From positions 200,915,641 through 200,979,640 of the forward strand of contig CM061139.1 of NCBI GenBank assembly GCA_030789695.1: 64,000 nt of DNA, read 5' to 3'. The DNA comes from Scilla litardierei. Taxonomy: Eukaryota; Streptophyta; Magnoliopsida; Asparagales; Asparagaceae. The stretch's first letter is position 1. Each line of letters opens with the position of its first letter. The position numbers were made by a program, and so were the translations under genes. The notes beneath the pieces are model-generated. The model did no database searches. It had not been told where the DNA came from and was given only the letters and a program-made list of their open reading frames with translations. Below, one piece after another: positions 23,690 through 36,370 of the stretch.

Positions 23690-23964
23690 TGTTGGAATTA
23701 ATCTTGTTAATTAATTAGGAGGTTACTTATTATTTAGGAATACCAATAGTCTCCTTTATAACATGTGGAGGTTACCTATTAGTGGGGGATATGAAGAGAC
23801 ACTTTGTAATTAGCCTTTATAACATGTGGAGGTTACCTATTAGTGGGGATATGAAGAGACACTTTGTAATTAGGTTTCGGCTATAAATATAGCCTATTAT
23901 GATAATGAAATCATCCGAGAAAAACCTTTACATCCTCATCTCATTTTGATTGTTCTATCTTCCA
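23690..23964 (+). repeat. Copia 1 5' LTR
   Basis: It is 275 bp and contains a tandem pair of a 61-bp unit beginning CCTTTATAACATGTGGAGG (23753-23813 and 23814-23873), then GGCTATAAATATAG as the likely TATA box near 23879-23892. Confidence 0.95.
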
Positions 23965-24007
23965 CATTTGGTATCAGAGCCACACCTAAATTCCTCAGCC
24001 AAAAGAA

Positions 24008-25190
24008 ATGTCTTCTACATCCTCAGCAATGTCTGACACGGCGACATCGAAGTTCTCGATGAAGGATGGGTCGATGACCATCCATTATCCTTTGCTGATG
24101 AAGGATAACTACTCGTCGTGGGCATTGAAGATGCGGGTTTTCATGGGCGTGAATGGAGTTTGGGATGCGATCGAACAAACAAGTCAAAATGAGGCGGTGG
24201 ATAGCAAGAAGGATTCGATGGCGTTAGCCGCCATCTATCAAAGTATCAGCGAGGAGACGCTAATGCTGATCTCGGAAAAGAAAACGGCCAAAGAAGCATG
24301 GGAGATGCTAAAGACAATGCACATAGGCGTGGAGCGCGTCCGAGAAGCAAAAATTCAAACCCTACGATGGGAGTTTGAACGTCTTCGCATGGAAGATGCG
24401 GAGACGGTCGATGACTTTGCTACGAAGTTGACAACCAACGTCAACAGGATCCGTGCATTGGGAGACAAGGTCGAAGAGACCTATGTCGTCCGGAAGCTTC
24501 TCCGTGCGGTTCCCGAAAAATTCCTGCAAATCGTTTCTACGATGGAGCAATTCGGGAACTTGAAGACCATGACGTTGGAGGAGGTCATTGGGTCTCTGAA
24601 TGCCCACGAAGAACGGCTCTCTAGCCGTCAAAGATCCACCAATGAGAAGGTGGATGAGCGAGTTCTATTGACGGAATCCGAATGGAGGGCAAAATATGAT
24701 GCCGCATCAAGCTCGTCAAGGGGACAAGGTGGTGGGCATTATTTTCGTGGGCGAGGTCGTGGCCGTGGCCGTGGTCGTGGCCATGGACACAATGATGGGC
24801 GTGGTGATGGACAAACTCATCAAGAGAAGACTCGGGACAAAAGCAAACTCCAATGTTACAAGTGCAACAAGTTCGGGCACTTTGCAAACGAGTGCCATTC
24901 CGAGAAGACCGGAGACAAAGCCCACTTTGCGAAGTGGGATGATGATGCGCCAGCTCTTCTCAAAGCCGAGTTGTGTGAACTCGGACATTCGGAGGAGCGT
25001 GAGAATGTATTGATGCTCAACGAGGAGAAGGTGATGCCAAATCTTCATGCAGTTGAGGCGTGGTACCTCGATACCGAGGCTAGCAATCATATGACGGGTT
25101 GCAAGGAGAAGTTCTCCGACCTAGATGAAAGCATCAAGGGGAACGTAAAGTTTGGTGATGAATCCGTCGTCAATATTTGTGGGCGTGGAA
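24008..25190 (+). pseudogene. Copia 1 gag and start of protease, cut by copia 2
   Basis: The frame opens with ATG at 24008. The first 200 residues are a UBN2-type copia gag region (NYSSWALKMRVFMGV near residue 35). A basic Arg-Gly repeat (GRGRGRGRGRGHGH) follows near residues 246-260, then a CCHC zinc knuckle, CYKCNKFGHFANEC, at about 282-295. The aspartic protease motif reads WYLDTEASNHMTG, whereas the family has DTGA at the active site, so the Gly is changed to Glu. The frame is broken at 25196 by copia 2 and the track continues 44 bases into its LTR. The matching downstream part resumes in the same frame at 33322. Confidence 0.9.
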
Positions 25191-25195
25191 CTATC
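25191..25195. repeat. Target site duplication of copia 2 (left), CTATC
   Basis: The same five bases stand at 33317-33321, just after the right end of copia 2, so the insertion site in copia 1 is exact. Confidence 0.95.
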
Positions 25196-26900
25196 TGTTG
25201 GATCCTGTGGATGGCAAACAACACTAGAAGGGGGGGTTGAATAGTGTTGTATAAAGATAAAAACTTTTTCGTTCTTTAATCAATCAACACAAAAAAAAAT
25301 CCTTCTAATGTTGCCTAAGAAACCAAGTAGAGCGATCTACGCTTGGTTCTTAATCAACAATATAATTTAAAGTGCACAGCGAATATTCACAGCAGGTAGT
25401 CGACTCCTTATGAGCAGTAGTCGACTCCCAGAGTATATGTTAGAACAAATAAGATTATAGATGTAAATCTCAGCGTATAGAAATAGGATTGATATTTGCT
25501 GTAGATAGAATAAATGCAAAGATAATCAAACACAGAGAATGCAAGCGCAAAGACAAGGATTTTTATCCTGGTTCCCCGCAACCCGGGTACGTCCAGTCCC
25601 CGACCAATCCGGTACGAGATTTTCACTATCTGCCTTGGCAAATACAAGCACCTAACTTCACTCGTTAGGATTTCCAACGACCTAGCCTTGACCAGGATTT
25701 CCGAACACAACGCCTAGACTTGTCTAGGGTTCACCCTTGCCTCACAAACCGAGGACTTTCCAACTGGCAACAACTAGACTTGTCTAGTGTTCCAACAATT
25801 AACACAATAAGAGATTTGTTCAATACTCTACAATAAATGATAGAGATTGAAAATACACCCGATTCTATAGCCAATCAAAAGATAGACAATTGTGTAGTGG
25901 CTTAATAGAATGATAGTCTAGATCACACAAAGATACGAGATAAGTTCTTTGTGATCTAGAGCTTTTTCAAAAATCCTTCAAATAGAATTAAAGAGAAATA
26001 ATAGAGAGGATTTTGAAAAACAACTTAGCCAATAAAATAATAATATGATCTTCAAAAGAATTGGAAAAAATATTGCAAGATCAAAAACTGAAATTAAAAT
26101 TGGCTAGAGAGAAGAAATTAGAGAGCTTTGATTCACGAAGAGCTTTTACGAATTTTGATTTTTCAATCTTGTATTTTTCACAAAAGAATTAAGCTCTATT
26201 TATAGGGAAAAACTGAGATTTGAATTTCAAATTTGGTTTGACTTTTGTCCCAAAAATTTCGGAGTAAATTGCTCAAAAGATTTTAAAATTCAAATTCAAA
26301 ACGTCTGAAAATTTCCAGCAGGTAGTCGACTCCCTCTATAGGTAGTCGACTCCCAGAGGAGTCTAGGAAATTTTCATCTCTGAGAAGTAGTCGACTCCCT
26401 ACTTTTGGTAGTCGACTCCCAAAGGAGTTTTTCCTGTTGTTCTAGTCAAAAGTGTAGTTAACTCCAGGGTGCGTGGAGTTTCACTACGAGAATTATGAAG
26501 TGACTAGAAAAGCTCTTTAAAAACTATTTTTGAAGATAGTTAAAACATTTGTTTTGAAATCATTTGTGTGTGTGTTGTCTATTTGATATGGCTTTGACAA
26601 ATATCCTAAAAGACACGACACACTCACACTAGACTCTGAACATGTCTTCGGCAGTTTAGACAACTTGATGAAGTGAAGATGAGCTTCTCTTTGAGCTTCT
26701 TGCTTTGTTTGAGCTTGAGCTTCATCACTTGAGTTTAGCCATGTTCGTCTTTGTCGTGGAGCGTTGATGCGTGCTTCTTGGAGTATTAGTAGAGCTTCAC
26801 GAAATCTGTATACTTAAAGTGTAGTGTAGTTAGTACACTAAGCATTCATTTGGTGTGCTCATCATCAAAATTACTTGGGGGTGGAATTCAATTTCCATCA
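25196..26900 (-). repeat. Copia 2 3' LTR, with six GTAGTCGACTCC boxes
   Basis: It is 1705 bp. The 12-base word occurs at 25396, 25417, 26322, 26342, 26387 and 26408. All six are also in the partner LTR. Its core AGTCGACT is a palindrome. Confidence 0.95.
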
Positions 26901-27072
26901 CTCTCCCCCTTTTTGATGATGACACCCAAATGAAAAATTTGAAGTAAGACATGAGTATACTTACTCCCCCTGCTTTGATGCGGTTCTCCCCCTGCATCGA
27001 AGCTATTAGAAGTACAATTCATATTTTTGCATTTCATATATTCTTCTCCCCCTTGTCATCAACAAAAAAAAT

Positions 27073-30000
27073 TTATAACTGAGCATTATTCAATTCCTTT
27101 TCTCCAACAATACCCAATTCCCGTCGAAGTCTGGAGAAAGTATCTTTTTGTAAGGGTTTTGTTAGAATATCTGCAACTTGACACTCAGAGGAGACAAATT
27201 TAAGTTCAACATCCTTTTTGGCACAATGATCATCAATAAATCTGTGTCTTATATCAATATGTTTTGTTCTAGGATGAAGAACAGAGTTTTTAGTGAGATT
27301 TATGGTGCTTTTATTGTCACAATAAATTACACATGTAGATGTATTAACACCATAATCGATGAGGACTTGTTTCATCCAAAGTATTTGAGCACAGGCAAGT
27401 CCGGCAGCTATATACTCTGCCTCAGTGGTAGATAGTGAAACGGAACTTTGCTTTTTGCTAAACCACGAAACAAGGGAATGTCCAAGGAAGTGACATGTTC
27501 CACTTGTGCTTTTTCTTGTGGCTTTACAACCAGCATAGTCTGCGTCACTAAATGAAGTTAAATCGAATGTGCTTCCTTTGGGATAGAAGAGTCCAAAGTC
27601 AGATGTGGTTTTAAGATATCTAAATATGTATTTTACTGTTTTAAGGTGTGATTCCCTAGGATCACATTGAAATCTAGCACATGCACAAACACTAAACATG
27701 ATGTCAGGTCTGCTGGCGGTTAAGTAGAGTAAAGAACCGACCATACCTCTATATGTTTTCTGATCAACCTTCTTACCTGCTTCATCTTTGTCTAAGGAAG
27801 TGGACGTTGCCATTGGTATATTCTTTCCTGATGCAGTTTCCATCCCGAACCTTTTGATCAAGTCTCTTGCGTACTTTGTTTGATGAATGAAGGTTCCTTC
27901 TTTTCCTTGTTTGATTTGTAATCCGAGAAAGTATGTTAGTTCTCCCATGTGGCTCATTTCAAATTATTCCTGCTTTAACTTGGCAAACTCTTGGCAAAGA
28001 TCATTATTAGTAGATCCAAAAATGATGTCATCTACATAGATTTGGATAAGAATGATATCATTATGATCTTTCTTAACAAATAAGGTTGTATCTATTTTTC
28101 CAACAGTATAACTAGAGTCACTTAAGAATTTTCTTAGTCTTTCATACCAAGCTCTTGGAGCTTGTTTTAGCCCATATAATGCTTTGTTTAACTTGTAAAC
28201 AAATCCTGTTTTCTTATCATGTTCAAATCCTGGAGGTTGTTCAACGTAGACTTCCTCCTTTATGAATCCGTTTAGGAAATCGCTTTTTACATCCATTTGA
28301 TAAAGTTTAAAATTCTTATATGATGCAAATGCGAGTAACATCCTAATGGATTCTAGTCTAGCAACAGGAGCGAAGGTTTCATCGAAGTCTATACTTTCCT
28401 CTTGAGAGTAACCCTGTGCTACTAACCTTGCCTTATTTCTTATCACATTTCCATCTTCATCTAGTTTGTTGCGGTATACCCATTTAGTACCAATAACGGG
28501 ACGATCTTCCGGTCTAGGCACTAACTCCCATACTTGATTGCGTTCAAATTGTAGAAGTTCTTCTTGCATAGCCTCGATCCATGCTTCATCTGTAAAAGCT
28601 TCTTCTACCTTTTTCGGCTCAATGTTAGAAACGAATGCAACATGTGTTAAATGTTCTATTTGAGATCTAGTTCTAATTCCTGCATCAATGTCACCTAAGA
28701 CTTGTGTGTGTGGGTGATGTGTGACTTCAGGAAATGATTTAGGCAAAGAACTAGGGATATCATTGAGAGATTCATTATTAGGAGTGCGTGCAATGAGCAT
28801 GCTATCATCATCATCATGTGCAATGTTATGAGGTAAAGATTCATCAAATGTTACATGTAGAGTTTCAACAATAGTCTCGGAACTTTTATTGTAAATTCTA
28901 TATGCCTTACTACGTAAAGAGTAACCGATAAATATGCCTTCATCCGCTTTGGAGTCAAACTTATCTAAGTTATCTTTAGTATTCAGAATATAGCATTTAC
29001 AACCAAAAACTCTGAAGTAAGATACTTTTGGAATTCGTTGGAGCAATAATTCATACGGGGTCTTTTCAAAAGGTTTTCTAATTAAAAATTTATTTTGAAT
29101 ATAGCACGCGGTTGCTACAGCTTCCGCCCAAAATTTCTTTGGAAGGTTGCTTTCACACAACATTGTTCGTGCACACTCTTGGAGTGTTCTATTTTTCCTT
29201 TCAACTACCCCATTTTGAGGAGCAGCTCTGGGAAAAGCAAAAGTGTGAGAAATACCTTGTTCTTCACAAAATGATTTAAAATGTTCATTTTCAAATTCTC
29301 CACCGTGATCACTTCTTAAGGAAATAATTTTCATGGAATATAAACGTTCAATCCTTTTGAAAAATATTTCGAATTCACGGAAGGCATCATTCTTATGAGT
29401 TAAGAATAATACCCACATATATCGAGTAAAATCATCAATTATGACAAATACGTATCTAGAGTTGCATAATGATGGAGTTCTAGTTGGGCCAAACAAGTCC
29501 ATATGGAGTAGTTCAAGTGGTCCATTAGAACTGAGAGCTCCAATATTTTTAAATGAACTCTTATGCATTTTGCCAAAGTGACATGAGTCACATATTTTAT
29601 CTAATTTAAAACTTATCTTAGGAAGTCCTTGCACCAACTCTTTCCTAGAAATCTTATCCATGTTTTTGATGTTCACATGGCCAAAGCGTCTATGCCAAAG
29701 TAGTGGATCATTTGTTGAAACAACTAAGCATACATTTGATTCATACTCTTTTAGTCTAAGTATATAGATATTTTCTACTCGCTTACCTTTAACAAGGATA
29801 TTTTTCATATCTTTGTCATAGACTAAGCATGAGTCAAGAGTAAATATAACTTTCATACCTTTGTCGCATAGTTGGCTTATGCTTAAAAGATTATGCTTTA
29901 ATCCTTTCACCAAGCTTACATCTTTGATGAGCAATTTTGAGTGACTGTCGATATTGCCAATTCCGACAATTTTACCTTTCTTATTGTCACCAAATGTCAC

Positions 30001-30126
30001 AGTTCCGCCATCATACATTTTTAGATTGCTGAGTAACTTTGCGTTCCATGTCATGTGTGCAGAGCATCCACTATCCATTATCCATATGTCCTGAAATAAA
30101 ATAATCTCTACACGTTTGGTACCCAC
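27073..30126 (-). pseudogene. Copia 2 pol: protease, integrase, reverse transcriptase, RNase H
   Basis: Read on the minus strand it has the protease motif ([13 protein letters not shown]), the HHCC zinc region of integrase ([11 protein letters not shown]...[14 protein letters not shown]), the integrase core with [10 protein letters not shown] and DDFTRYMW, the reverse-transcriptase motif ([14 protein letters not shown]) and an RNase H domain containing SLSTTEAEYIAAG and DNKSTINLTKN. A single in-frame TAA at 27964-27966, shortly after YVDD in the FAKLKQE stretch, splits it; the frame is the same on both sides. The region before 30126 up to the gag end contains further stops. The element could not make a whole Pol from this copy without readthrough. 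Confidence 0.9.
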
Positions 30127-30241
30127 TTCTAATTGGGTCCGAAATGTTAGGAAAAAAATTATTTACATATCTTTTTACACGTTTGGGTATCAGAATAATA
30201 TACATGAAGCATGTGGATACCCTAATTTAAAAAAAATGAGG

Positions 30242-31585
30242 TTACTTATTTGGAACCCAAATTAGATGTGAATTCGATTTCCTATGAACAAATGAATCTT
30301 TGTGGAATCTATGCATACTGCTAGTCAAATTTTGAATATAAGCCTTTTTATCATGCAAGCCTAAGTATTTAGGCACCCATATCATGTTATCTCTAGCATT
30401 GTATATATTTTGAGGTTTGTGTACAGAATGTGACCTTTGATGTGTATTGTGTACAATATTTTTGTGTGCCGTGTTATGTGATATAACATGAGATTTATTG
30501 TGTGTATTATGTGTAGCATGTAGATCATGTGAGGCGTGAGAAATGTTATTGTATCTAACATTTTTTCCATACATGAAAGCATATTTTTTAACATTGGCAT
30601 GCACAACATTTACTTTTCTACCCATATCTTTAGATGTAGAAGCTTGAGCATGAGTAGATTTATTAACAGCATTTCTAGGAGTATAAGAGCAAGAAGAAGT
30701 AGAGTTATTTTTGATACAATCAAATTTTGCAATTAGTTCTTCATGCTTTATACGACTAGAAGCAATAAGACTTTCAAGTGAATCTATCTTATCATTTAGA
30801 CAGGAAACATACAGAGCATGTTCATTTTTCAATAAGTTATTATCAATCAATAATGCATCATATTTTGCCTTTAAGGAAGTATGATCATTCAATGAAATAT
30901 TACTACAATCATTTTTCAAAGCATTATAATCATCCAGCAAACTATCATATTTCTTGTATAGGTCATCATGATCATTATTCAAAGCTTTGTACTTGTTGTT
31001 TACACTTTTGTATTTCTTATTCAATCTCTCAAATTCTCTATACAAATTTTCATATGCACTAGCTATGTCAAAATCATCTTCATCGTCAGAACTAGATTCA
31101 CATACCTTTTCCTGATCGTCTTGACAAGCCATCATGCACATATGATTTTTGGATTGCTCTTCCTCTTCTTTGTTAGTGTTGATGGTGTCAAAAGTCCATT
31201 TATCTTCAACAATCTTCTTTTCATCGTTAGAATTGATTGTCTCTATGGGTGTTTGAATTTCTTTTGACTTTGATCCGAATCTCTCATCCAATAAGTTGAG
31301 GATTTGGTGTGCGGTTTCAGCCCTTTCTACAATATCTAACATTTCATTAGTTAAACCAGTATAGAGTAAATGCATTACCTTTATGTTTCTGAAGTAGGCT
31401 TCTTCTTGATCAGGATTCCATTGATTTTGAGGAGTGGTTGGAATCTCATATCGTTCACCGAGAGATCTTGAGTAGCTTAGATCTTGTGCTTCCAAGAAGA
31501 TCTCCATTCTCCTTCTCCATTGGGAATAAAAGTTGCCGTCAAAGATTGGAGGAGTATGGGTGTTGTAGATGTTTGTTGATGCCAT
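30242..31585 (-). pseudogene. Copia 2 gag, internally shortened
   Basis: The likely start is ATG at 31585 (MASTNIYNTHTPP), 26 bases from the primer-binding site; an upstream in-frame start would run through that site. About 110 N-terminal residues are copia gag (FDGNFYSQWRRRMEIFLE). After LDERFGSKSKEIQT the protein passes to the linker that normally follows the zinc knuckle, with an acidic SSSDDEDDFD and a long Lys/Asn-rich coiled-coil made of YKKYDSLLDDYNALKND-like units. No CCHC knuckle is present, so much of the RNA-binding part of Gag seems to be deleted. It ends at TAA near IWVPNK. Confidence 0.85.
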
Positions 31586-31611
31586 CGTTTTGACCTTGCT
31601 CTGATACCAAG

Positions 31612-33316
31612 TGTTGGATCCTGTGGATGGCAAACAACACTAGAAGGGGGGGTTGAATAGTGTTGTATAAAGATAAAAACTTTTTCGTTCTTTAATCAAT
31701 CAACACAAAAAAAAATCCTTCTAATGTTGCCTAAGAAACCAAGTAGAGCGATCTACGCTTGGTTCTTAATCAACAATATAATTTAAAGTGCACAGCGAAT
31801 ATTCACAGCAGGTAGTCGACTCCTTATGAGCAGTAGTCGACTCCCAGAGTATATGTTAGAACAAATAAGATTATAGATGTAAATCTCAGCGTATAGAAAT
31901 AGGATTGATATTTGCTGTAGATAGAATAAATGCAAAGATAATCAAACACAGAGAATGCAAGCGCAAAGACAAGGATTTTTATCCTGGTTCCCCGCAACCC
32001 GGGTACGTCCAGTCCCCGACCAATCCGGTACGAGATTTCCACTATCTGCCTTGGCAAATACAAGCACCTAACTTCACTCGTTAGGATTTCCAACGACCTA
32101 GCCTTGACCAGGATTTCCGAACACAACGCCTAGACTTGTCTAGGGTTCACCCTTGCCTCACAAACCGAGGACTTTCCAACTGGCAACAACTAGACTTGTC
32201 TAGTGTTCCAACAATTAACACAATAAGAGATTTGTTCAATACTCTACAATAAATGATAGAGATTGAAAATACACCCGATTCTATAGCCAATCAAAAGATA
32301 GACAATTGTGTAGTGGCTTAATAGAATGATAGTCTAGATCACACAAAGATACGAGATAAGTTCTTTGTGATCTAGAGCTTTTTCAAAAATCCTTCAAATA
32401 GAATTAAAGAGAAATAATAGAGAGGATTTTGAAAAACAACTTAGCCAATAAAATAATAATATGATCTTCAAAAGAATTGGAAAAAATATTGCAAGATCAA
32501 AAACTGAAATTAAAATTGGCTAGAGAGAAGAAATTAGAGAGCTTTGATTCACGAAGAGCTTTTACGAATTTTGATTTTTCAATCTTGTATTTTTCACAAA
32601 AGAATTAAGCTCTATTTATAGGGAAAAACTGAGATTTGAATTTCAAATTTGGTTTGACTTTTGTCCCAAAAATTTCGGAGTAAATTGCTCAAAAGATTTT
32701 AAAATTCAAATTCAAAACGTCTGAAAATTTCCAGCAGGTAGTCGACTCCCTCTATAGGTAGTCGACTCCCAGAGGAGTCTAGGAAATTTTCATCTCTGAG
32801 AAGTAGTCGACTCCCTACTTTTGGTAGTCGACTCCCAGAGGAGTTTTTCCTGTTGTTCTAGTCAAAAGTGTAGTTAACTCCAGGGTGCGTGGAGTTTCAC
32901 TACGAGAATTATGAAGTGACTAGAAAATCTCTTTAAAAACTATTTTTGAAGATAGTTAAAACATTTGTTTTGAAATCATTTGTGTGTGTGTTGTCTATTT
33001 GATATGGCTTTGACAAATATCCTAAAAGACACGACACACTCACACTAGACTCTGAACATGTCTTCGGCAGTTTAGACAACTTGATGAAGTGAAGATGAGC
33101 TTCTCTTTGAGCTTCTTGCTTTGTTTGAGCTTGAGCTTCATCACTTGAGTTTAGCCATGTTCGTCTTTGTCGTGGAGCGTTGATGTGTGCTTCTTGGAGT
33201 ATTAGTAGAGCTTCACGAAATCTGTATACTTAAAGTGTAGTGTAGTTAGTACACTAAGCATTCATTTGGTGTGCTCATCATCAAAATTACTTGGGGGTGG
33301 AATTCAATTTCCATCA
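31612..33316 (-). repeat. Copia 2 5' LTR
   Basis: It is 1705 bp, the same length as the other LTR, starting TGTTGGATCC and ending TTTCCATCA in plus-strand order. It holds the same six GTAGTCGACTCC boxes. Confidence 0.95.
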
Positions 33317-33321
33317 CTATC

Positions 33322-36300
33322 TTGTTCCAATGCCAAAATGGGCAACATCTCACGTTGTGTGATGTTTATTATATCCCGAAGCTCCGAAGAAACATCGTGT
33401 CCATTGGACAACTTGATGAACACGGATGTGCAAGCACAATAAAGGATGGCTCTCTCAAGATTTTCGACAACACAGGGAGGCTATTGGCTAATGTGAAGCG
33501 GAGTCGAAACAGGTTGTATGCTCTTGATCTTCGCCTTGCCGAACCCATGTGCTTGATGGTGAACCTCAAGGAGAAGTCGTGGCTATGGCATGCACGCTAC
33601 GGTCACTTGAACTTTCCGGTGCTAAGGAGCTTAGCGCACAAGAAGATGGTTGAAGGCATGCCGGTCTTAGGGCAACAAGATCAACTGTGTGATGGGTGCT
33701 TGGTCGGAAAGCAACATCGCATGCCATTTCCATCCTCCTCGACGTATCGTGCGGAGAAGCCCCTTCAACTTATTCACGCCGATCTCTGTGGACCGATCAC
33801 ACCGGTGACACCGGGAGGTAACCAATATTTTCTGCTATGCGTAGATGATTTCAGTCGTTACATGTGGATCGGTCTTATCAAAAGCAAGGATGAGGCTTTT
33901 AATGCATTTAAGAAAATCAAATTGCTAGCGGAGATGGAGGTCGACCTACAGTTGAAAATGTTGCGGACGGATCGAGGAGGGGAGTTCACCTCAAAGGACT
34001 TCTCCAGTTATTGTGAAAAACTGGGCATCAAAAGGCAACTCACAACACCATATTCGCCGCAACAAAACGGTGTTGTAGAGCGGAGGAATCAGATTATTAT
34101 TGAGATGGCAAGGAGCTTGTTGAAGAGCAAGAACATGCCCTCGTTCTTTTGGGGAGAAGCGGTGAATACGACTTTCCATATCCTCAACCGTGCATCGACG
34201 AAGAGTCTCGAAGGGATGACACCATATGAAGCTTGGTTGTGGGCGGAAGCCGAAGGTCCACTACCTTCGTGTCTTTGGATGCGTTGCGCATATGAAAATT
34301 GTGCAACCTCATCTAAAGAAGCTGGAAGATCGCAGCAATCCTATGGTGTTTCTCGGCTACGAAGATGGGTCCAAAGCCTCCAGGTTGTATGATCCGGTAC
34401 ACAAGAAGTTGCATGTTAGTCGGGACGTGCGATTCGAGGAGGACAAAGCATGGTGTTGGGAGCAAACACCACGTAAGCACAACGAGGAGGAGAGTGATTC
34501 ACGGCCCGGAAGTGATTCACGGCCTGTGGGATCATTCATTGTGCTTGGTTACGATGAAGACGAAGCACCCGAAGGAGCCCCAGAAAATCCCGAAGATCGA
34601 CGCGAAACTACGACATCTACTAACTCCAGCCAGTCACCCACCCGGGCGATCTCAACTGCCTCTGAGCCGCTGCCGATCTCCCCTACTACACTCACCGGTG
34701 GTTTTTCTCCGGAAACTCCTACCTCCTCATCCATGGTGCCGCGGAAGTATCGCTCTCTCGAAGATATCTACCAACAAGAAGAGGGAGATGAAGAGATACT
34801 CTTAATGACTGCAGAGGAGCCTGCAAGTCATATTGAAGCCAAACAACATGAGTGTTGGAGGCTTGCGATGAGGGAAGAGCTTGAGTCTATTGTTAGCAAC
34901 AACACCTGGGAGTTAGTACACCTACCAGCTGGACACAAACCTATTGGACTTAGATGGGTTTACAAGGTGAAGAAGGACTCAACAGGAGCGGTAGTTAAAC
35001 ACAAGGCCCGGCTCGTCGCGAAGGGATATGTTCAGCGCCAAGGGGTGGATTTTAATGAAGTATTTGCACCGGTGGCGAGGCTTAAAACCGTGAAGTTAAT
35101 CTTGGCTTTGGCGGCGCAAAGAGGATGGGAGGTACATCATATGGACGTCAAATCAGCCTTCCTCAACGGCGACCTTATCGAGGAGGTATACGTCTCTCAA
35201 CCCCTGGCTTTGTTGAAGAAAGAAATGAGCAAAAGGTACTCAAGTTGAGGAAAGCTCTCTATGGACTACGCCAAGCTCCACGAGCTTGGAACTCGAAGTT
35301 GGACAAGAGCCTCACCACTCTTGGCTTCGAAAGATGCCCACAAGAACATGCGGTCTACAAGAAGAGCGTGGGAAGCTCCAACTTGCTAGTTGGGGTGTAT
35401 GTCGATGACCTTATCATAACGTGGTCAAATGTCGCCGATATAGCAGAGTTCAAAACCCAAATGAAGCAGCTCTTTTCTATGAGTGATCTTGGGCTTCTAA
35501 GCTACTACCTTGGGATTGAAGTGGAGCAATCATCACAAGGGACCTCGCTGTGTCAATCGGCATATGCGGCTAGTATCCTTGACAAGAATGGGATGGTGGA
35601 ATGCAACTCTTGTCATACCCCTATGGAAGCAAGGCTCAAACTCAGCAAGGTGAGTCCTAATCCTCCAGTTGACGCCACCAACTATCGAAGCATAGTTGGG
35701 ATGTTGAGATACCTCGTGCACACAAGGCCGGATATTTCGTATGCGGTTGGGATAGTGAGCCGCTACATGGAAGCACCAACTACACATCACATGGCAGCTG
35801 TGAAGCAAATTCTTCGATACTTACGGGGCACTTTGCGCCGCGGTTGCTTCTATGCAAAGGAGGAGGAAGATCCACATCTCATTGGTTTTAGTGATGCTGA
35901 TCTTGCTGGGGATGTGGATGATCGAAAGAGCACCACGGGGTGGGTTTACTTCCTCGGCTCTAGCATGATTAGTTGGGCCTCACAGAATCAAAAGATTGTG
36001 GCGTTGTCTTCATGCGAGGCCGAGTATATCGCAGCCGCAACCGCAGCCCAACAAGGAGTTTGGCTTGGGCGGTTACTAGCAAACTTGGTGAAGATGGATT
36101 CAGTCAAATTCACTCTCAAGGTAGACAACAAGTCCGCAATCTCGCTTTGTAAGGATCCAGTCTACCATGACAGAAGCAAGTACATTGACACGAGATATCA
36201 CTACATTCGTGAATGTGTTAAACAAGGAAATGTTGTAGTAGAGCACGTGAGCGCGGAAAATCAGCTCGCCGATATTTTGACCAAGCCACTTGGACGAGTC

Positions 36301-36369
36301 AAGTTCTTGGAGATGCGTCAAAAAATCGGACTGCAGGAAACAAAAACGGCAACAAGATTAAATGGGTGA
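33322..36369 (+). pseudogene. Copia 1 pol remainder with two frameshifts
   Basis: The protease C-terminus leads into integrase (WHARYGHLNFPVL, CDGCLVGKQHRMPF, DLCGPITPVTPGG and DDFSRYMW), reverse transcriptase (YVDDLIITW near 35400) and RNase H (ALSSCEAEYIAAAT and DNKSAISLCKD). An extra T near 34236-34238 (TGGTTGTGGG) shifts the frame in the late integrase, and a missing C in the run at 35201-35204 shifts it again just before LRKALYGLRQAPRAW. The three open segments are 33322-34235, about 34239-35200 and 35205-36369. The stop abuts the 3' LTR, so pol runs almost to the end of the internal region. Confidence 0.9.
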
Positions 36370-36370
36370 A

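Larger units (their letters stand above)
25196..33316 (-). mobile_element. Ty1/copia retrotransposon 2 (Sirevirus-like, no env), nested in copia 1
   Basis: It is 8121 bp with two 1705-bp LTRs (25196-26900 and 31612-33316) that differ at only a handful of sites. On the minus strand the 5' LTR is the right one: TTGGTATCAGAGC (complement at about 31599-31611) lies next to it, and a polypurine tract, AAAAGGGGGAGAG (complement at 26901-26913), lies next to the left LTR. Gag is at 30242-31585 and pol at 27073-30126. The pol sequence, long LTRs and G-rich polypurine tract fit the Sirevirus lineage, an inference. Only 170 bp separate pol and the 3' LTR, so there is no env-like frame. Confidence 0.95.

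Noticed and set aside
25408..25710. 100-codon frame repeated in both copia 2 LTRs (also at 31824-32126)
   Set aside because: Identical only because the LTRs are identical; no coding features.
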